Origin: Anaerobiospirillum sp. NML120449
Lineage (GTDB): Bacteria; Pseudomonadota; Gammaproteobacteria; Enterobacterales; Succinivibrionaceae
Direction: 5' to 3'
Assembly (NCBI RefSeq): GCF_023051105.1
Contig: NZ_JALKIL010000002.1
Location: 124,001-188,000 of the forward strand
Length of the DNA: 64,000 bases
Below, piece by piece: positions 18,494 through 29,800 of this stretch. The translations under genes and the position numbers were made by a program. The notes beneath the pieces are model-generated. The model was not told the DNA's origin. It searched no databases and was given only the letters and a program-made list of their open reading frames with translations. How positions within the stretch are numbered: the stretch's first letter is position 1; the number at the start of each line of letters is the position of its first letter.

Positions 18494-20125
18494 TTAGCTC
18501 TTGAAGTGTAAGCCCTTCTTTTCCAGAGACTTGAAGATAATAACCTGCTGGAAAATGGTGAAGATGTTGGACACCAGCCAGTAAATGGTCAGGCCTGCAG
18601 GGAAGGTACAGAACATGAAAGTAAATACCAGTGGCATGGCCATGAAGACCTTCTTCTGCAGCGGATCAGTAGTTGGAGTTGGTGACATCTTCTGAATGGC
18701 ATACATGGAAATACCGTACAGAATAGGGGTCACGAAGTATGGGTCGTAAACTGACAGGTCCTTAATCCAGAAAATGAATGGAGAGTGACGCAGTTCAGTA
18801 GACTCCATCAGGGTCCAGTACAGGGCAATGAAGATTGGCATCTGAACCAGTAATGGCAGACAGCCGCCCAGAGGGTTAACCTTCTCGCTCTTGTAAAGAC
18901 GCATGGTCTCCTGACCGAGCTTCTGGCGGTCATCACCGCAGCGCTCACGCAGCTCCTGCATCTTTGGTGCAAGCAGACGCATCTTGGCCATGGAGGTGTA
19001 CTGGGCCTTGGTCAGTGGGAACAGAATGGCACGTACTACCAGAGTCAGCAGAATAATGGAGAAGCCCCAGTTGCCAATATAACCGTGGATAAACTCCAGG
19101 ATCTTGAACAGTGGAATGGAGATGAACCATAACCAGCCGTAGTCAACGGTCAGATCGAGGTTAGGAGCGACTTTCTCCATCTCGTCCTGGCTCTTTGGAC
19201 CGATCCACATGGAGGCCTTGAACTCATGGCTGGAGTGGGCATCGATCACAGCAGGCTCGGTACGGATACCGATAATGGCCTCAGCTCCTTTCTTTGCGGA
19301 GTTGGAGAAGATTACGTTTTTGACGCCCTCGGTGGTATCGCCAATCCAGGCAGATACGAAGTAGTGCTGAATCATGGCAACCCAGCCACCGGTGGTAGGC
19401 ACGCTCAGAGGCTGCTTGTCTGCTGATAGCTCTACCAGATCCTCAAGGGTGTTCTTCTCGTAACGGGTCTCGTCTGTGGAGTAGGCAGTACCACGGTAGG
19501 CACCGGCCACCATCATGGCACCAGGCTGCTCATTAAGAGAGGCATCAACAGTCTGCTTTAACTGGCCGTAGAAAGCCATGGACAGATTGTTATCGGTGTT
19601 GTTGACCACGTCGTACTTGACGTCAACCACGTAGCTGCCACGGGTCAGGGTATAGGTCTTGGTGTACTCAACACCTTTCTGGGTGAAGTGCAGTACGGCG
19701 CTGACCTTGTCCTCGCCTTCCTTGAGCTCATAGCTGTCAGCTGTGGCGGTCCAGGTTGGACGGGCCTTGGAATCAGGACCGTTGGCACCGATTAAACCGG
19801 ATTGTGACTGATAGACAAAGAGCGGATCATTCATCAGCAGGTGGAAAGGCTCATCCTTGAACTGCTCCTGCTTAACCTTGAGCAGTTTGGCGTCAACAAT
19901 GTCACCGCCAACGGAGGAGATAGCGAGCTTCAGGGTGTCAGAGCTTAAGTTGACAAGCTTGCCTACGGAGCCCTGAGTGCTCTCAGCAGCGGCGATCTGC
20001 TCAATACGCTGAGCCTGGATCTGAGCCTGCTGCTCCATGTCGATCTTATCTCTTTCCCAGGCCCAGTAAATAAACAGGGTCAGGGTTAAAAAGAGAATGA
20101 AAAGTATGTTTCTTTGTTGTTCCAT
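18494..20125 (-). CDS. yidC: Membrane protein insertase YidC
   Basis: Inserts and folds inner-membrane proteins, alone or with SecYEG. The 543-residue protein has the proteobacterial layout: one N-terminal membrane anchor (ILFILFLTLTLFIYWAW), a large periplasmic beta-domain (about 50-330), then five C-terminal helices with the conserved insertase core (WGFSIILLTLVVRAILFPLT; GGCLPLLVQMPIFIALYW; TFPAGLTIYWLVSN). Length equals E. coli YidC (548). No insertion is seen, in contrast to neighbouring mnmE. It lies downstream of yidD but separated by 550 bp and a hairpin. Confidence 0.98.
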   Translation of the reverse strand: MEQQRNILFILFLTLTLFIYWAWERDKIDMEQQAQIQAQRIEQIAAAESTQGSVGKLVNLSSDTLKLAISSVGGDIVDAKLLKVKQEQFKDEPFHLLMNDPLFVYQSQSGLIGANGPDSKARPTWTATADSYELKEGEDKVSAVLHFTQKGVEYTKTYTLTRGSYVVDVKYDVVNNTDNNLSMAFYGQLKQTVDASLNEQPGAMMVAGAYRGTAYSTDETRYEKNTLEDLVELSADKQPLSVPTTGGWVAMIQHYFVSAWIGDTTEGVKNVIFSNSAKKGAEAIIGIRTEPAVIDAHSSHEFKASMWIGPKSQDEMEKVAPNLDLTVDYGWLWFISIPLFKILEFIHGYIGNWGFSIILLTLVVRAILFPLTKAQYTSMAKMRLLAPKMQELRERCGDDRQKLGQETMRLYKSEKVNPLGGCLPLLVQMPIFIALYWTLMESTELRHSPFIFWIKDLSVYDPYFVTPILYGISMYAIQKMSPTPTTDPLQKKVFMAMPLVFTFMFCTFPAGLTIYWLVSNIFTIFQQVIIFKSLEKKGLHFKS

Positions 20126-20404
20126 CGCAACAAACCGTTTTTAGCCCAATATAGATTTCGCACGTTGACATCACGGCCAGGCATTGCTGGTCAGCCCGTG
20201 CGCTCCTGCAGGAGAGGCTCTGGCAGAGTCTGTAAGCAGCGGTACAGTTCCATCGCATGACGGGCTTTCACCGTTCACATGATGCTTAAGTACTTAGCCT
20301 GTGCAGGAACTCGGCAAGTTTCTCTGAAACCTGTCAGGGGTGATGGTGTCTGTCTGGCGTTAAGTCATCCCCTTGCGGGAATGCAAAAGCCCTGGTCCAA
20401 TGAT

Positions 20405-20460
20405 GCAAAAAGCAAAAGCTGATGCTCAGAGCATGTGCCCGGAACATGTGCTTTTGCTTC
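20405..20460 (-). terminator. Large hairpin between yidD and yidC
   Basis: AAGCAAAAGC (20410-20419) pairs with GCTTTTGCTT (20450-20459). Inside, TGCTC/GAGCA and GCAC-type segments can pair too. On the minus strand the stem is followed by TTTTTGCATC. It lies in the 550-bp yidD-yidC gap and would stop or attenuate transcription from rpmH-rnpA-yidD. The rest of 20126-20675 shows no gene. Confidence 0.65.
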
Positions 20461-20675
20461 CTGACAGCCATGATAAAAGTGGCGATTATTATACCCGCGC
20501 AGCGGCATTCATATGCACTTTCACCTGCAGCTTTACAGCGACAGAGATCACATCTTTCCATAACCGCAGGGTCTGTATTCAATGTGCTTGATGACAGGGA
20601 ATCATGATATGAGTTCTGAGCGCATCACAGGTCCTGCTGCTGGCAGATACAATGTCCTGCCGATGAAAGGAGCTT

Positions 20676-20999
20676 TTAATGTGACTTGTCAGATGACTGA
20701 GGGGAAACAGGATCGTCCACGCCGTCTGGCTGTGTCCTGGTCTTGAGGTCGGGATCGGTGTCCGACCTGCGAGGGACGGGATCGATGCCGCCTTCATTCA
20801 GGGGGTGGCAGCGTCCGATACGTCTGGCGCCAAGCCACATTCCCTTAGCAAGACCCCATTCTTGAATGGCCTCTAAGGTATATTGCGAGCAGCTTGGATA
20901 AAATCGACAATGCTGACCTAATAATGGACTTAGAAGTTTTTGATAGGTTCGGATCATTAAGATCGCCGACTGCCCAACTGGCGAGAGATTTGAGCCCAT
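20676..20999 (-). CDS. yidD: Membrane protein insertion efficiency factor YidD
   Basis: Small membrane-associated protein that helps YidC-dependent insertion. The 107 residues contain the family core ([27 protein letters not shown] and [15 protein letters not shown]). The start overlaps the 3' end of rnpA by 43 bp, a conserved arrangement. An internal Met ([11 protein letters not shown], residue 15) is also possible as the start. The last 20-25 residues are polar and variable. Confidence 0.95.
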   Translation of the reverse strand: MGSNLSPVGQSAILMIRTYQKLLSPLLGQHCRFYPSCSQYTLEAIQEWGLAKGMWLGARRIGRCHPLNEGGIDPVPRRSDTDPDLKTRTQPDGVDDPVSPQSSDKSH

Positions 21000-21322
21000 A
21001 GCCTGTCTAGAGTTGAACGTATATCGTGATTACTGATGTCACCTATGCCTGGTCGTGCTAAAAAGACCAGATCTACATTAGGAAGGGAATCTTGTGAGAG
21101 CCTGAAAGATTCTCTGACCAGTCGTTTGACGCGGTTGCGCCATACGGCTCGCTTCAGGACCTTTTTAGGGACAATCAGCCCGAGCCGTGGGGTGGTTTGC
21201 TCATTTTTGCAGGCAAGAATGAGCATGCCTTTACCACCGGCACGCACGGGCTTCTTAAATACCTGGTTATATTCCTCGGAGCTGAGCAGTCTCAGCTCAC
21301 GGGGAAAAGCAGAATTAGGCAT
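20957..21322 (-). CDS. rnpA: Ribonuclease P protein component
   Basis: Protein subunit of RNase P, which matures tRNA 5' ends. The 121 residues carry the basic signature ([13 protein letters not shown], about residues 62-75) and the N-terminal [10 protein letters not shown] typical of gammaproteobacterial RnpA. It begins 11 bp after rpmH and overlaps yidD at its 3' end, so rpmH-rnpA-yidD form one transcription unit on the minus strand. Confidence 0.97.
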   Translation of the reverse strand: MPNSAFPRELRLLSSEEYNQVFKKPVRAGGKGMLILACKNEQTTPRLGLIVPKKVLKRAVWRNRVKRLVRESFRLSQDSLPNVDLVFLARPGIGDISNHDIRSTLDRLWAQISRQLGSRRS

Positions 21323-21333
21323 TTATCTTCAGA

Positions 21334-21468
21334 TTAGACGCAGAGACGCTTGCGGCCCTTGGCACGACGACGGGAAAGAACCTTGCGGCCATCAGCAGTA
21401 CGCATACGCTTACGGAAACCGTGGGTGCGCTTACGCTTTAAAACGTTTGGCTGAAAAGTACGCTTCAT
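21334..21468 (-). CDS. rpmH: 50S ribosomal protein L34
   Basis: A 44-residue, very basic ribosomal protein, starting [18 protein letters not shown] with ATG at 21468 and ending RKRLCV before TAA at 21334-21336. Sequence and length are standard. First gene of the rpmH-rnpA-yidD unit, reading away from dnaA as in most gammaproteobacteria. Confidence 0.98.
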   Translation of the reverse strand: MKRTFQPNVLKRKRTHGFRKRMRTADGRKVLSRRRAKGRKRLCV

Positions 21469-21737
21469 TTGAGTATTTCTCCAGAGGATGGCATTGTCAT
21501 CCGACAGTGCCTTGGTAAGTATGCAATCCCAGACTCTGTTACCTCGTCAGGGCTGAGGCACCTCAGTATTCTGAGTACCGCGCAGCAGCCCGGCGCTGCA
21601 GTCTGGCACTGGATGCTTCAACAGCATTCAGCTAATCAAGTAGCGTGTCATCTCGGACATCTTCCGGATTAGAGAGTGGTAACGCGCCTGAGGCAACGAG
21701 CAGCTCTGATGGAGAAAACATCCGTCGTAAACACAGT

Positions 21738-21780
21738 CAAGGATCAGACGAGCATGCTCTGGGCCGTCGCCTGATCCTTG
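21738..21780. repeat. Inverted repeat upstream of rpmH
   Basis: CAAGGATCAGACGA (21738-21751) pairs with TCGCCTGATCCTTG (21767-21780), with one mismatch. No T tract follows on either strand. It may be a regulatory hairpin or a decayed element. Confidence 0.55.
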
Positions 21781-22198
21781 AGAAAAAATCTGGTGCAGTT
21801 TTACCCACCTGGCCCATAAATAAGCCATTATTGACGGGGCAAACTTACTGAAATGCACATTTTACAGTGTTCGTACGGTACAGATCAAGATTTTTCACAG
21901 TTATTTGGCTACTGTAAGTACGCTCATGACCACTCAGCCCTGAATTTCCCACAGGCATGCGCCCTGGACTGCTCAGGACACAGGTGCTTATTTAAGGCAT
22001 TTTCATCCCTGTCAGTGCACCATTTATTCCCGGCAGATCTGCAGCCGGGAAAAAGTGGCGCAGCCAGGGTATTTTCTGTCACCGCCATCCTGGCCGGAAA
22101 TGAATCACCCCACCAGCAGGTCAATCACCAAAAAATCCCAAAACCACACGGCCATAAAATACACAGGCAATTTGTCCCGGCAGCCCGACAAAACAGCG

Positions 22199-22244
22199 CC
22201 GTGCACGTGCACGTGGTGAGATTTCATGACCGTGCACGTGCACG
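22199..22244. promoter_or_regulatory. Two CACGTG-centred palindromes 31 bp apart
   Basis: CCGTGCACGTGCACG occurs at 22199-22213 and again at 22230-22244. The inner 12 bases GTGCACGTGCAC are a perfect palindrome. The 31-bp spacing is three helical turns, so two dimers would sit on the same DNA face. They share only the CACGTG core with the parS sites at 39-40 kb. Confidence 0.5.
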
Positions 22245-23757
22245 CAAACTTGTGGGGGACAAAATCACAGTACCTTTACATAAGGAAAAGCTCTATAAAT
22301 TTTCATAAAAAGCATAACGATCTCAGCGCCCCAAAGCACTGAAATTCAATAAAAATAATAAAAGCAAGTATGCTTTATGAAATAGACAATAAAGCTGGTT
22401 ACGCAGCTTATTATAAGAGCGCTTTCTAACCACCTCCCACGCTCTGCCTGTACGCCGCCTCGCGGTGCCTGCGCTGCGTGTGGTGCGTGCGATGCGCCTT
22501 GCACCGCTGTCGCAGGGCGACCGTCAGCTGTACCTGGTTTTTGAACACGGCTCAGCCTTAGCCTGTTTAAGCCATTTTTCTGGCACCATGGGGCGCAGCT
22601 GCGGCTGCAGCCAGCTGCCGATCAGAGCGCATCGTCCTCCCTGAGCCGCACTCGGCCAGGGACTGTAAGGGCAGTTCAGGGGCGCGCAGGGCCCGGCGGG
22701 CCGTACGGAGTTCCCCGTAGTGGCCGCAGTGGCGGCGCTGACGCCGGGAATCGCCAGGATCAGATTTGGGGCATTTGTTCAAAATAAATTCAAACTGTTA
22801 TATTTTTTAATCAATAACAGTGAAAGCTCATAAACATGAGCTTAATCACGATTTTTTGCCAGACCTGGCATTTATTTTGATCCTGGCTGTTCACAGGGCT
22901 TTTTCGTTGACGTGGAGTTTTTTTTCATCACAGAATGGCGTTTATTAGCCAAAGGGCGTAAAAATGGGCCGCCAGGGACGATAGAGCTGATAAAAATTGA
23001 TCCTTTTTGCGCAGAAAAAATGCTAAAATGGGACACTTTGATTTCACTGGGACACACCAGGGAAATTTTTTCACCAACGCTGCAGAGTTTTCCGCATTCG
23101 CCGGGAATCGGCAGTTCTCCTGAAGATCTGACCTGTTCAGACTCTCATCTTTTTACAGTGTCGTAATAGAGCTAAAGGAAAAGCGGTTTTCCTGTAATGC
23201 CCCTGGCATTATCAAAAGCTGCGATCTGATATCACTAAACCAGTGACCTGCCCGCCTCGGGCACTGATCTTTCACTGAACAAAATGCATTACGGGTGCTT
23301 TTCGTGTTGTTGGAGTATTGCGCCTGCCGTGCCGGACCATTGTCCACGGCCCTGGTAAGTGCGCCCTGAAAACAGCGTCTGGCGCGTAGTGCAAACAGAT
23401 CAGATCAACTGGTAACCATGCTGCCACGGCCCTGACAGCCCTCAGGCGGCGTGATCAATTCAAACAGCCTTTTGCAACGGCGAACTTGCTATCGTGCGGT
23501 GCATGGCCATGGTGTCTGTTCAGGACTGGACAGCTCCATGACGGAAATTCGAGCTCATAACCTGTCTTGCAGGAATAACAGGGGATGCTGACGAGTTTCG
23601 GGCTGAGACCAGGTCCACTGTTCCATCAGGACTGCTGCGTACTCTGTTGTGCACATGTCCTCCGGTGGAGACAAGAACTGGAAGTTTCAAGGAGCGTCCT
23701 GCTCCCTCTGTGATTTCTTATTGGATAAGCTTGCATAAAGATTCCCGGTACACGCTT

Positions 23758-23804
23758 CTACTTCAAAAGCGGCACTGCCTTTTGTTGTGCTGTTTTTGAA
23801 GTAG
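23758..23804 (+). promoter_or_regulatory. Hairpin in the dnaA leader
   Basis: CTACTTCAAAAGCGGCAC (23758-23775) pairs with GTGCTGTTTTTGAAGTAG (23787-23804) over 18 positions, 16 of them Watson-Crick and two G.U in RNA. It ends 44 nt before the dnaA ATG and the loop is 11 nt. As RNA it would be a stable leader structure; as DNA it could be an operator. Confidence 0.6.
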
Positions 23805-23848
23805 GTGGCGGGGGTGATATGCAGAGGCTCTGGATGGCTTAAAGCTGG

Positions 23849-26800
23849 ATGCAATCCTCTTTATTATGGCGCCGCGCCATTTTGCGCGTTGCCAGTGCCA
23901 CAGAAGAAAACCTTGAAGCTCAGATAATCAGACTGTTTTTCACTGAAGTGGGCATGGTCTACGATGAGGATCTGAGCAAAGTTCGTTTTATCTGCCCAGG
24001 TGAATATGTGTACAGGACTTTTGCCCCGTACAGCTGGCGCTTTTATCTCGAACTGAAGGCTATTCTTGGTGTCAAAGATCTGGGCTTTTCCCTGGAGGCA
24101 GTGTCCTCAAGGGAGTATCAGCTGTTGCAGCGCAACGGCAGCCTGTGCGATCGTCAGACACTTGCAGGTATCAGCCTCGAGGTCGCCGATGGCGAAGACA
24201 TCGGCTCTTCTGTGTTCGCCGTTTCTCCATGCATTGCCATGGATGGTGCCGTACCATCTGTGAACATCCCTATGGGCGCTGCCGGTGCAGCTGCTCACGC
24301 CTTCGCTCAACCTTTAACAGCTCACAGAAACACTTTTTCTGATAACCGCAGCTTAACCGCAGGCGGTAATACCCTTTCATCCTTACATGCCACACAGCAG
24401 CCTCAGGCTGACTGTGCATCAGGCATGTCTGCATCTCATGCCACACAGCAGCCTCAGGCTGACTGTGCATCAGGCATGTCTTCATCTCATGCCGCGCAGC
24501 AGCCTCAGGCTGACTGTGCATCAGGCATGTCTTCATCTCATGCCGCGCAGCAGCCTCAGGGCGACTGCGCCAGCGGCATTTCTTCTTCAGGACAGTCACA
24601 GTCCTGCCGACTGAACTCAGCCTCTGCTGAGACCGCTCAGTCATCAGATAACAGTAATGAACTGCCTGTGGAGTCATCTTATCCAGAGCATGACACCATG
24701 GCAGTCCAGTCCGCATCTGTATCCACCAGTGAACCGTCAACCTGCAAGGATGGTTCACAGGACGGTGCAGATGACACTGCCTGTCAGTATTCCAGCAATG
24801 TTTCAGCAAGTGCCGGCACGGCCTCATCTTTTGAGGCTGTGGGCACTGGTGCATCTGCAGATTACGGACAGGCTGACAGCAGTATGAACATGGAGGCCCA
24901 GGCCTTCATGGACGTAACTGCAGGTCGTACCACAGCAGCACATGGTGCAGCTGCAGCCGGCAGCAATGCAGGATCTGCAGAGGCCATGGCTCACATGAGC
25001 GCTTCACTGGACCGCAACGGTGAGGCTGCTTACGGGCATGCCATGTCTGTGGCAGACAATATTGATCTGACAGCTCAGGAAAGTCATACCGCAGGCTTGC
25101 CTGATGCTGAGCAGAATGAAGCTGCACCGGTTAACCGCTCCGATGCAGCTTCTGCCAGTGGTGAAGCCGGTGCAGCCTGTGCTGCAGCCGGCTCTGTTGC
25201 CACTGAAGATCAGTCCGTACCGGCAGCAAATGCTTCGGCTGCCGGTGCTGCCTCCGATTTTGCTTATCAGGCAGAACTTGCTTCAATGAAAGCCGCAGCA
25301 GCGGCATCTGCAGACCCTCTGCGTATAGCCGGCTATGGCATGTTCGCTGAGTTTATGGCGCTTGCTGACGAGCAAATTGAAGATCTGCCAGCTGGCGGTC
25401 ACTTTGCCGATCGTACTGAAATTGCTCCTGATTACAGATTCAGGCTCTATAAGAAATTTATGGCCTGGGCTGTCTCAAGAGGACTGATTGTTGATACCGG
25501 AAAGCTGTATTTACCTCAACTGGCCTTCCACGTAAATGAATCAGGCAATGAAGTAGTAACTGATATTTACGGCTCATTAACCATTTACAGACCTGAGCAG
25601 ATTGCAGAGTCTGCCGCCCTGTTTGAAGAGCAGAAGCGCAATAATACTGTCTATCCTTATCTTTACAGAGTCGTTACTGCTGTAACTGACGGCAGAGCTG
25701 ATGTCCGTGCAGATCTGAGCAACTCTCTTGACAGTCTCACCAGAGCTCTGAGGCTTGGTTCCATGACTGAGGAGCAGCGTGCTGCTGCCCAGAATGACAG
25801 TGTTGGTCGCGCTCTTGTTGCTTTTGTAGAGCAGTATAAGGGCAACACTGCTGTCGTTGCCGGCTGGGCTGTACCTGAGCACAGCGCTCAGTCAGGTGAG
25901 TCATCCCCTGTTCAGACAGGTCAGTCACACCCTGTTCAAACAGGTCTGTCATACCCTGCCCAGACAGGTCAGTCATACCCTGTTCAAAGCACCACTGCCA
26001 TAGCATTTAATGCTGAGGACGTCACTGCTGTATCGTCAGCATACGGTGCCGGTCGTGATGCTCTGAGCATGAGACTTTCCATGGTATGGGATTCTGTCAG
26101 AAGGGATGCTTTCAACATCAAAGCCGAGCCTGCTGCAGAGCGCCAGAACGGAATGCTGGCTTTTGCCCGCAAGTGGGACAGTCATGGCTCTGATTTTGGC
26201 TTTATGCGCTTTGACGGTCTGTACACCGAGGGCTACACCATTGAGCAGTGCGTCAAGCACCGTCTGAGCCTCGAGGGACCTTATGGTCAGATGCCTTGGG
26301 ACGGCGCTCCTGTCTTTACTTTACGTGAAGTCATCATGTGCTCTGCATGGGGCAGCCAGGTAATAGACAGCTACCGCAACTTCCGTACTGTCAGAGGCCT
26401 TGCAGCAAGGGATCTTACTGACCGTCGTGTCATTGCACGTCTTGCCGGTGCCAATTACGTGGCCTACAAGTGCCTGCTGTCTGACCTTATGTGTTATGAC
26501 AGCTCATTTATCACGCTCAGACCTTTTGTACGTGACAAGCAGGCCAGCCGCCGCGAGTTTGCAGCTCAGTTCAACCTCAATACAGCCAAGGTGCCAGGAC
26601 TGCCTAAGCGTGCTATTGAGCAAGGTATGTTCATGGCTGGCGTCAAGGTGGAGCAGGGCAGTGATTACTCACGTCCGTCTTCATCCAAGAAGGCCTACTA
26701 TCCAAACATCCTCCTGGCCAAGAGCTTTGGTATGTTCCTCTATCTTGAGAACTATCGTGTTCCGGCCACTGATCTGCGCAAGGCTACTGTCTACTGCATT

Positions 26801-29800
26801 GATTCACTGGAGATGCAGTTTGCAGCTGCAGCCGGTATCAATCTCAAGGCACCTGCTATCTACAGAGAGTGGACCTACGAAGACGCTGCTCATCAGGTTC
26901 ATCATCTGGTCAGGTCAGGTGAGGATATCTCTCTTGCTGTTGAGAACGGTTACAGTTTCAATTACAGCGCTGATGCCGGGGAAGAAAACGTCCACGGTCT
27001 CAACGGTCTGTCTCTGGCAGAGCAGATTGAGCAGATCAGCGGCTGGAGCAGTGCACAGGCCGACGATTTTGATGAGGTCATGACTCTTGATGAGGCTTAC
27101 TATGAGCTCTCTTCACGTGCTGCCTGCATTCGTCGTAATAAGGAGCTGCGCTTTGACGAGAGCGTGGCTATTTCAGACTTTATCTGGGCCGACATAACTC
27201 TCGAGGCTGCCAGCATTATTGCTGCCTCCCCAAGACCGGTAAATGTACGCGATCAGGAAATCTACGATATTGCCTGCGCCGCCGTTGCCCACTACGGCCC
27301 ACGCACCAGCGCCGTCCCGGTCGCAGCTGTCGCTGCTCCAGTCGTCTCCGCCATGGATGACCTTGCTGACCAGGGCGAAGACCCTGAGTCCGACGAGGTT
27401 CTGGCATCCTTTGACGGTGATGCCGGCAACAACCAGGCAGCCATCACTGACGGTACCATTCTGGACATCAGACACGAGTCTGCTGATGACTCTCAGGCTG
27501 ATGATGTCCTCTTTAACCTTGCTGACGACGAATCTTCACAGCCAGTTGCTGACCTTACAGCCGCAGGCCAGGACGACTGTGCCCAGGATATTAGCTGTCA
27601 GGACGACACTGAAACTGCAACTACAGCAGCCGCAGCAGCAGCCGCAGCTGATGCTGAGGCCGCAACCGGCACAGCCGCTGAGGCCGCCGTTGCTGTAGCC
27701 GGCGATGAATTATCTTCTGAAAACTTGCTGACTTCGGGCTCCCAGACCCATGACGGTTCATGGAGCCGTCATGAGGTCTGTGAATCTGACAGTATCTGTG
27801 CTGCTGTTATGGCAGGTGCCGACAGTGCAGGCCAGAGTGCCTGTGATGTGGCTGCAGGTGCTGACGGTCGTGTTATCAACGTTGTAGACACTTCAGACTA
27901 CAACAGCTTTGATACTCCTGTATTCAAGCAGTCTCCATGTGAAAATGAGGCTGTACTGGCCTTCTATGCCCGTCTTGCTCATGCTGAGCCTGTTGCTGTT
28001 GAAGGCATGTGTCTTGATGTCAACGACAAGGCCAGACGCGATGGCATGCTCGAGCGCGATTACCTCAGAAACGAGGGACAGTCCGCATCTGAAAAAGCTG
28101 ACGGCTGGCGTGCACCATTTGCTCTTACCAATGCTGACGGATCTGCTGTTCCTCTGCCTGAGGATCAGGCTGCTGATGCCGCCCATGATATGCAGTCAGG
28201 CTCAACAGGTGCTGAACCTGATGCCCTTATGGCCATGATCAATGAGCGCAGAATGAACATGGCTGCTGCCATGGGCCGTGACCTCAGTCTGGCCGGTGCC
28301 GTCAATGAGGACATTGCTGTTCAGGCTGCCCGTACCTGGGTTGCACCTTCTATCAATGTCGAGTCCGGTGCCAGCGCCGCCATGAGCCTGTTTGATGACT
28401 CTTTCCTGCCTTGTGCCGAGAACACTCACCATGCTGCCATTACCCCTCTTGAGGGTATGGCTGCCCTGAGCTCAGGCACATCTGCATCTGATCTGCAGGT
28501 AACCCAGAGCATTATTGGCGATGATCAGGCCTCTGTATCTGTATTTACTCCTGAGAGTGCTGACAGCTCTGCCCCGGCTGCAACTTCCGTATATGCAGCC
28601 ATTTTAGGCGACCAGTCTTCTCTTCCTGCTGCCCTTGCATCCGGCATGGCCGATAAGGGCTTTGATGACAGATTTGTTCCTGAAAGCAAGTCTTCAGCAG
28701 CTGTGGATCTGGCAAAACTGCGCAGCTCAATTCCGGGCTCAGCAGTACCTGCATTACCAGGCACAACTGAAAATGGCGTGGGCTTCAATGGTGCCAGCTA
28801 TGATGAGCTGCGTGCCATGGAGTTAAGACTCAACGGTCTTAACGACGACCTTAATGAGCATATCTGTGCCAGCATCTGGGACACTTTCTATGTCGATCCT
28901 TCACTGCTGCTGCCGCACCGTGAAAATGTCACCCTGGAAAGCCTGGGTGAAATCGACACCAGATCACTTGAGGAACGTTTGCAGGACGACCTTAAGGCCG
29001 CATTCAGCCATCTGATTGTTGCCCCTGACAGCTTCCCTGGCTTTGAGCCGGCCGCCCCGGCTGACGCTCAGGCTGACGCCCAGGCTGACGCTCAGGCTGA
29101 CGCCTCCGACGCAGCTGAGCCAGCCGCCCAGGCAGCTCCAGCCGAAGCTGCTGACGTTGCCCCGGCTGAGACCACTGTGCCTGCAGAGCCTGCAGCCCCA
29201 GTTCAAGCTGCAGGGCCAGCCACTGCCACTGAGCCGGTTGAGCCTGCTGCACCAGCTGCACCAGCTGAGGCTGCAGAGTCTGCCCATAACGTTATGGAAA
29301 GCACCTGTGATGACAACAGCGCTGCAGAGCAGCCAGCTGTGCAGGACGTACAGGAGCTGGTTGAGGCTGCTCATACTGCTCAGAGCACTGATGAGCACAC
29401 TGCCCAGCAGGATGCTGCAGATAAGATTCACGATGATTTCGTTCCTGAGAACGTAGACCAGGACGCTTATGATTTTGGCGAGGCTGATTCCGGACAGTAC
29501 GCAGCGGCCAGCGACATGGCAGCCGTAACGTCTGACGCTTTTGCAGCATCTGCAGCTGCACAGCCAGCTGTTCCTGCCATGGAGCAGGTCGCTCAGCCTC
29601 TGCAAGAGCACCAGCCACTGCCTGTGCCACAGACTCAGCCTCAGGCTGATCCATTTGGTGCTGCCCAGTACACAGGTGCTTATCAGCAGGATCAGAACAA
29701 CGCTTTATTTACAGGTGCCCAGCCTCATACTGATGCTGCCTTTGGCCCTGATGCCTTTGCAGGCACCATACCTGTAATGCCTGAAAACCAGGTAATGCCA

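Larger units (their letters stand above)
21469..23848. other. 2.4-kb non-coding region between rpmH and dnaA
   Basis: Much longer than the usual few hundred bp at this locus. I see no gene with family features; the 151-codon frame at 21853-22308 has none. Contents: an inverted repeat at 21738-21780; one TTTCCCACAGG (21945-21955) and one reverse CCCACAAG (22249-22256), similar to the repeats at 39-40 kb; paired CACGTG palindromes at 22199-22244; AT-rich stretches at 22260-22425 and 22780-23060 (with CTGTTAT/ATAACAG, 22795-22801 and 22814-22820); and a hairpin just before dnaA. Divergent promoters for rpmH and dnaA must lie here. Confidence 0.6.

Noticed and set aside
21853..22308. 151-codon plus-strand frame in the rpmH-dnaA gap
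   Set aside because: Rich in His/Cys/Pro in a pattern typical of non-coding frames, no RBS, and crosses palindromes and AT-rich sequence.
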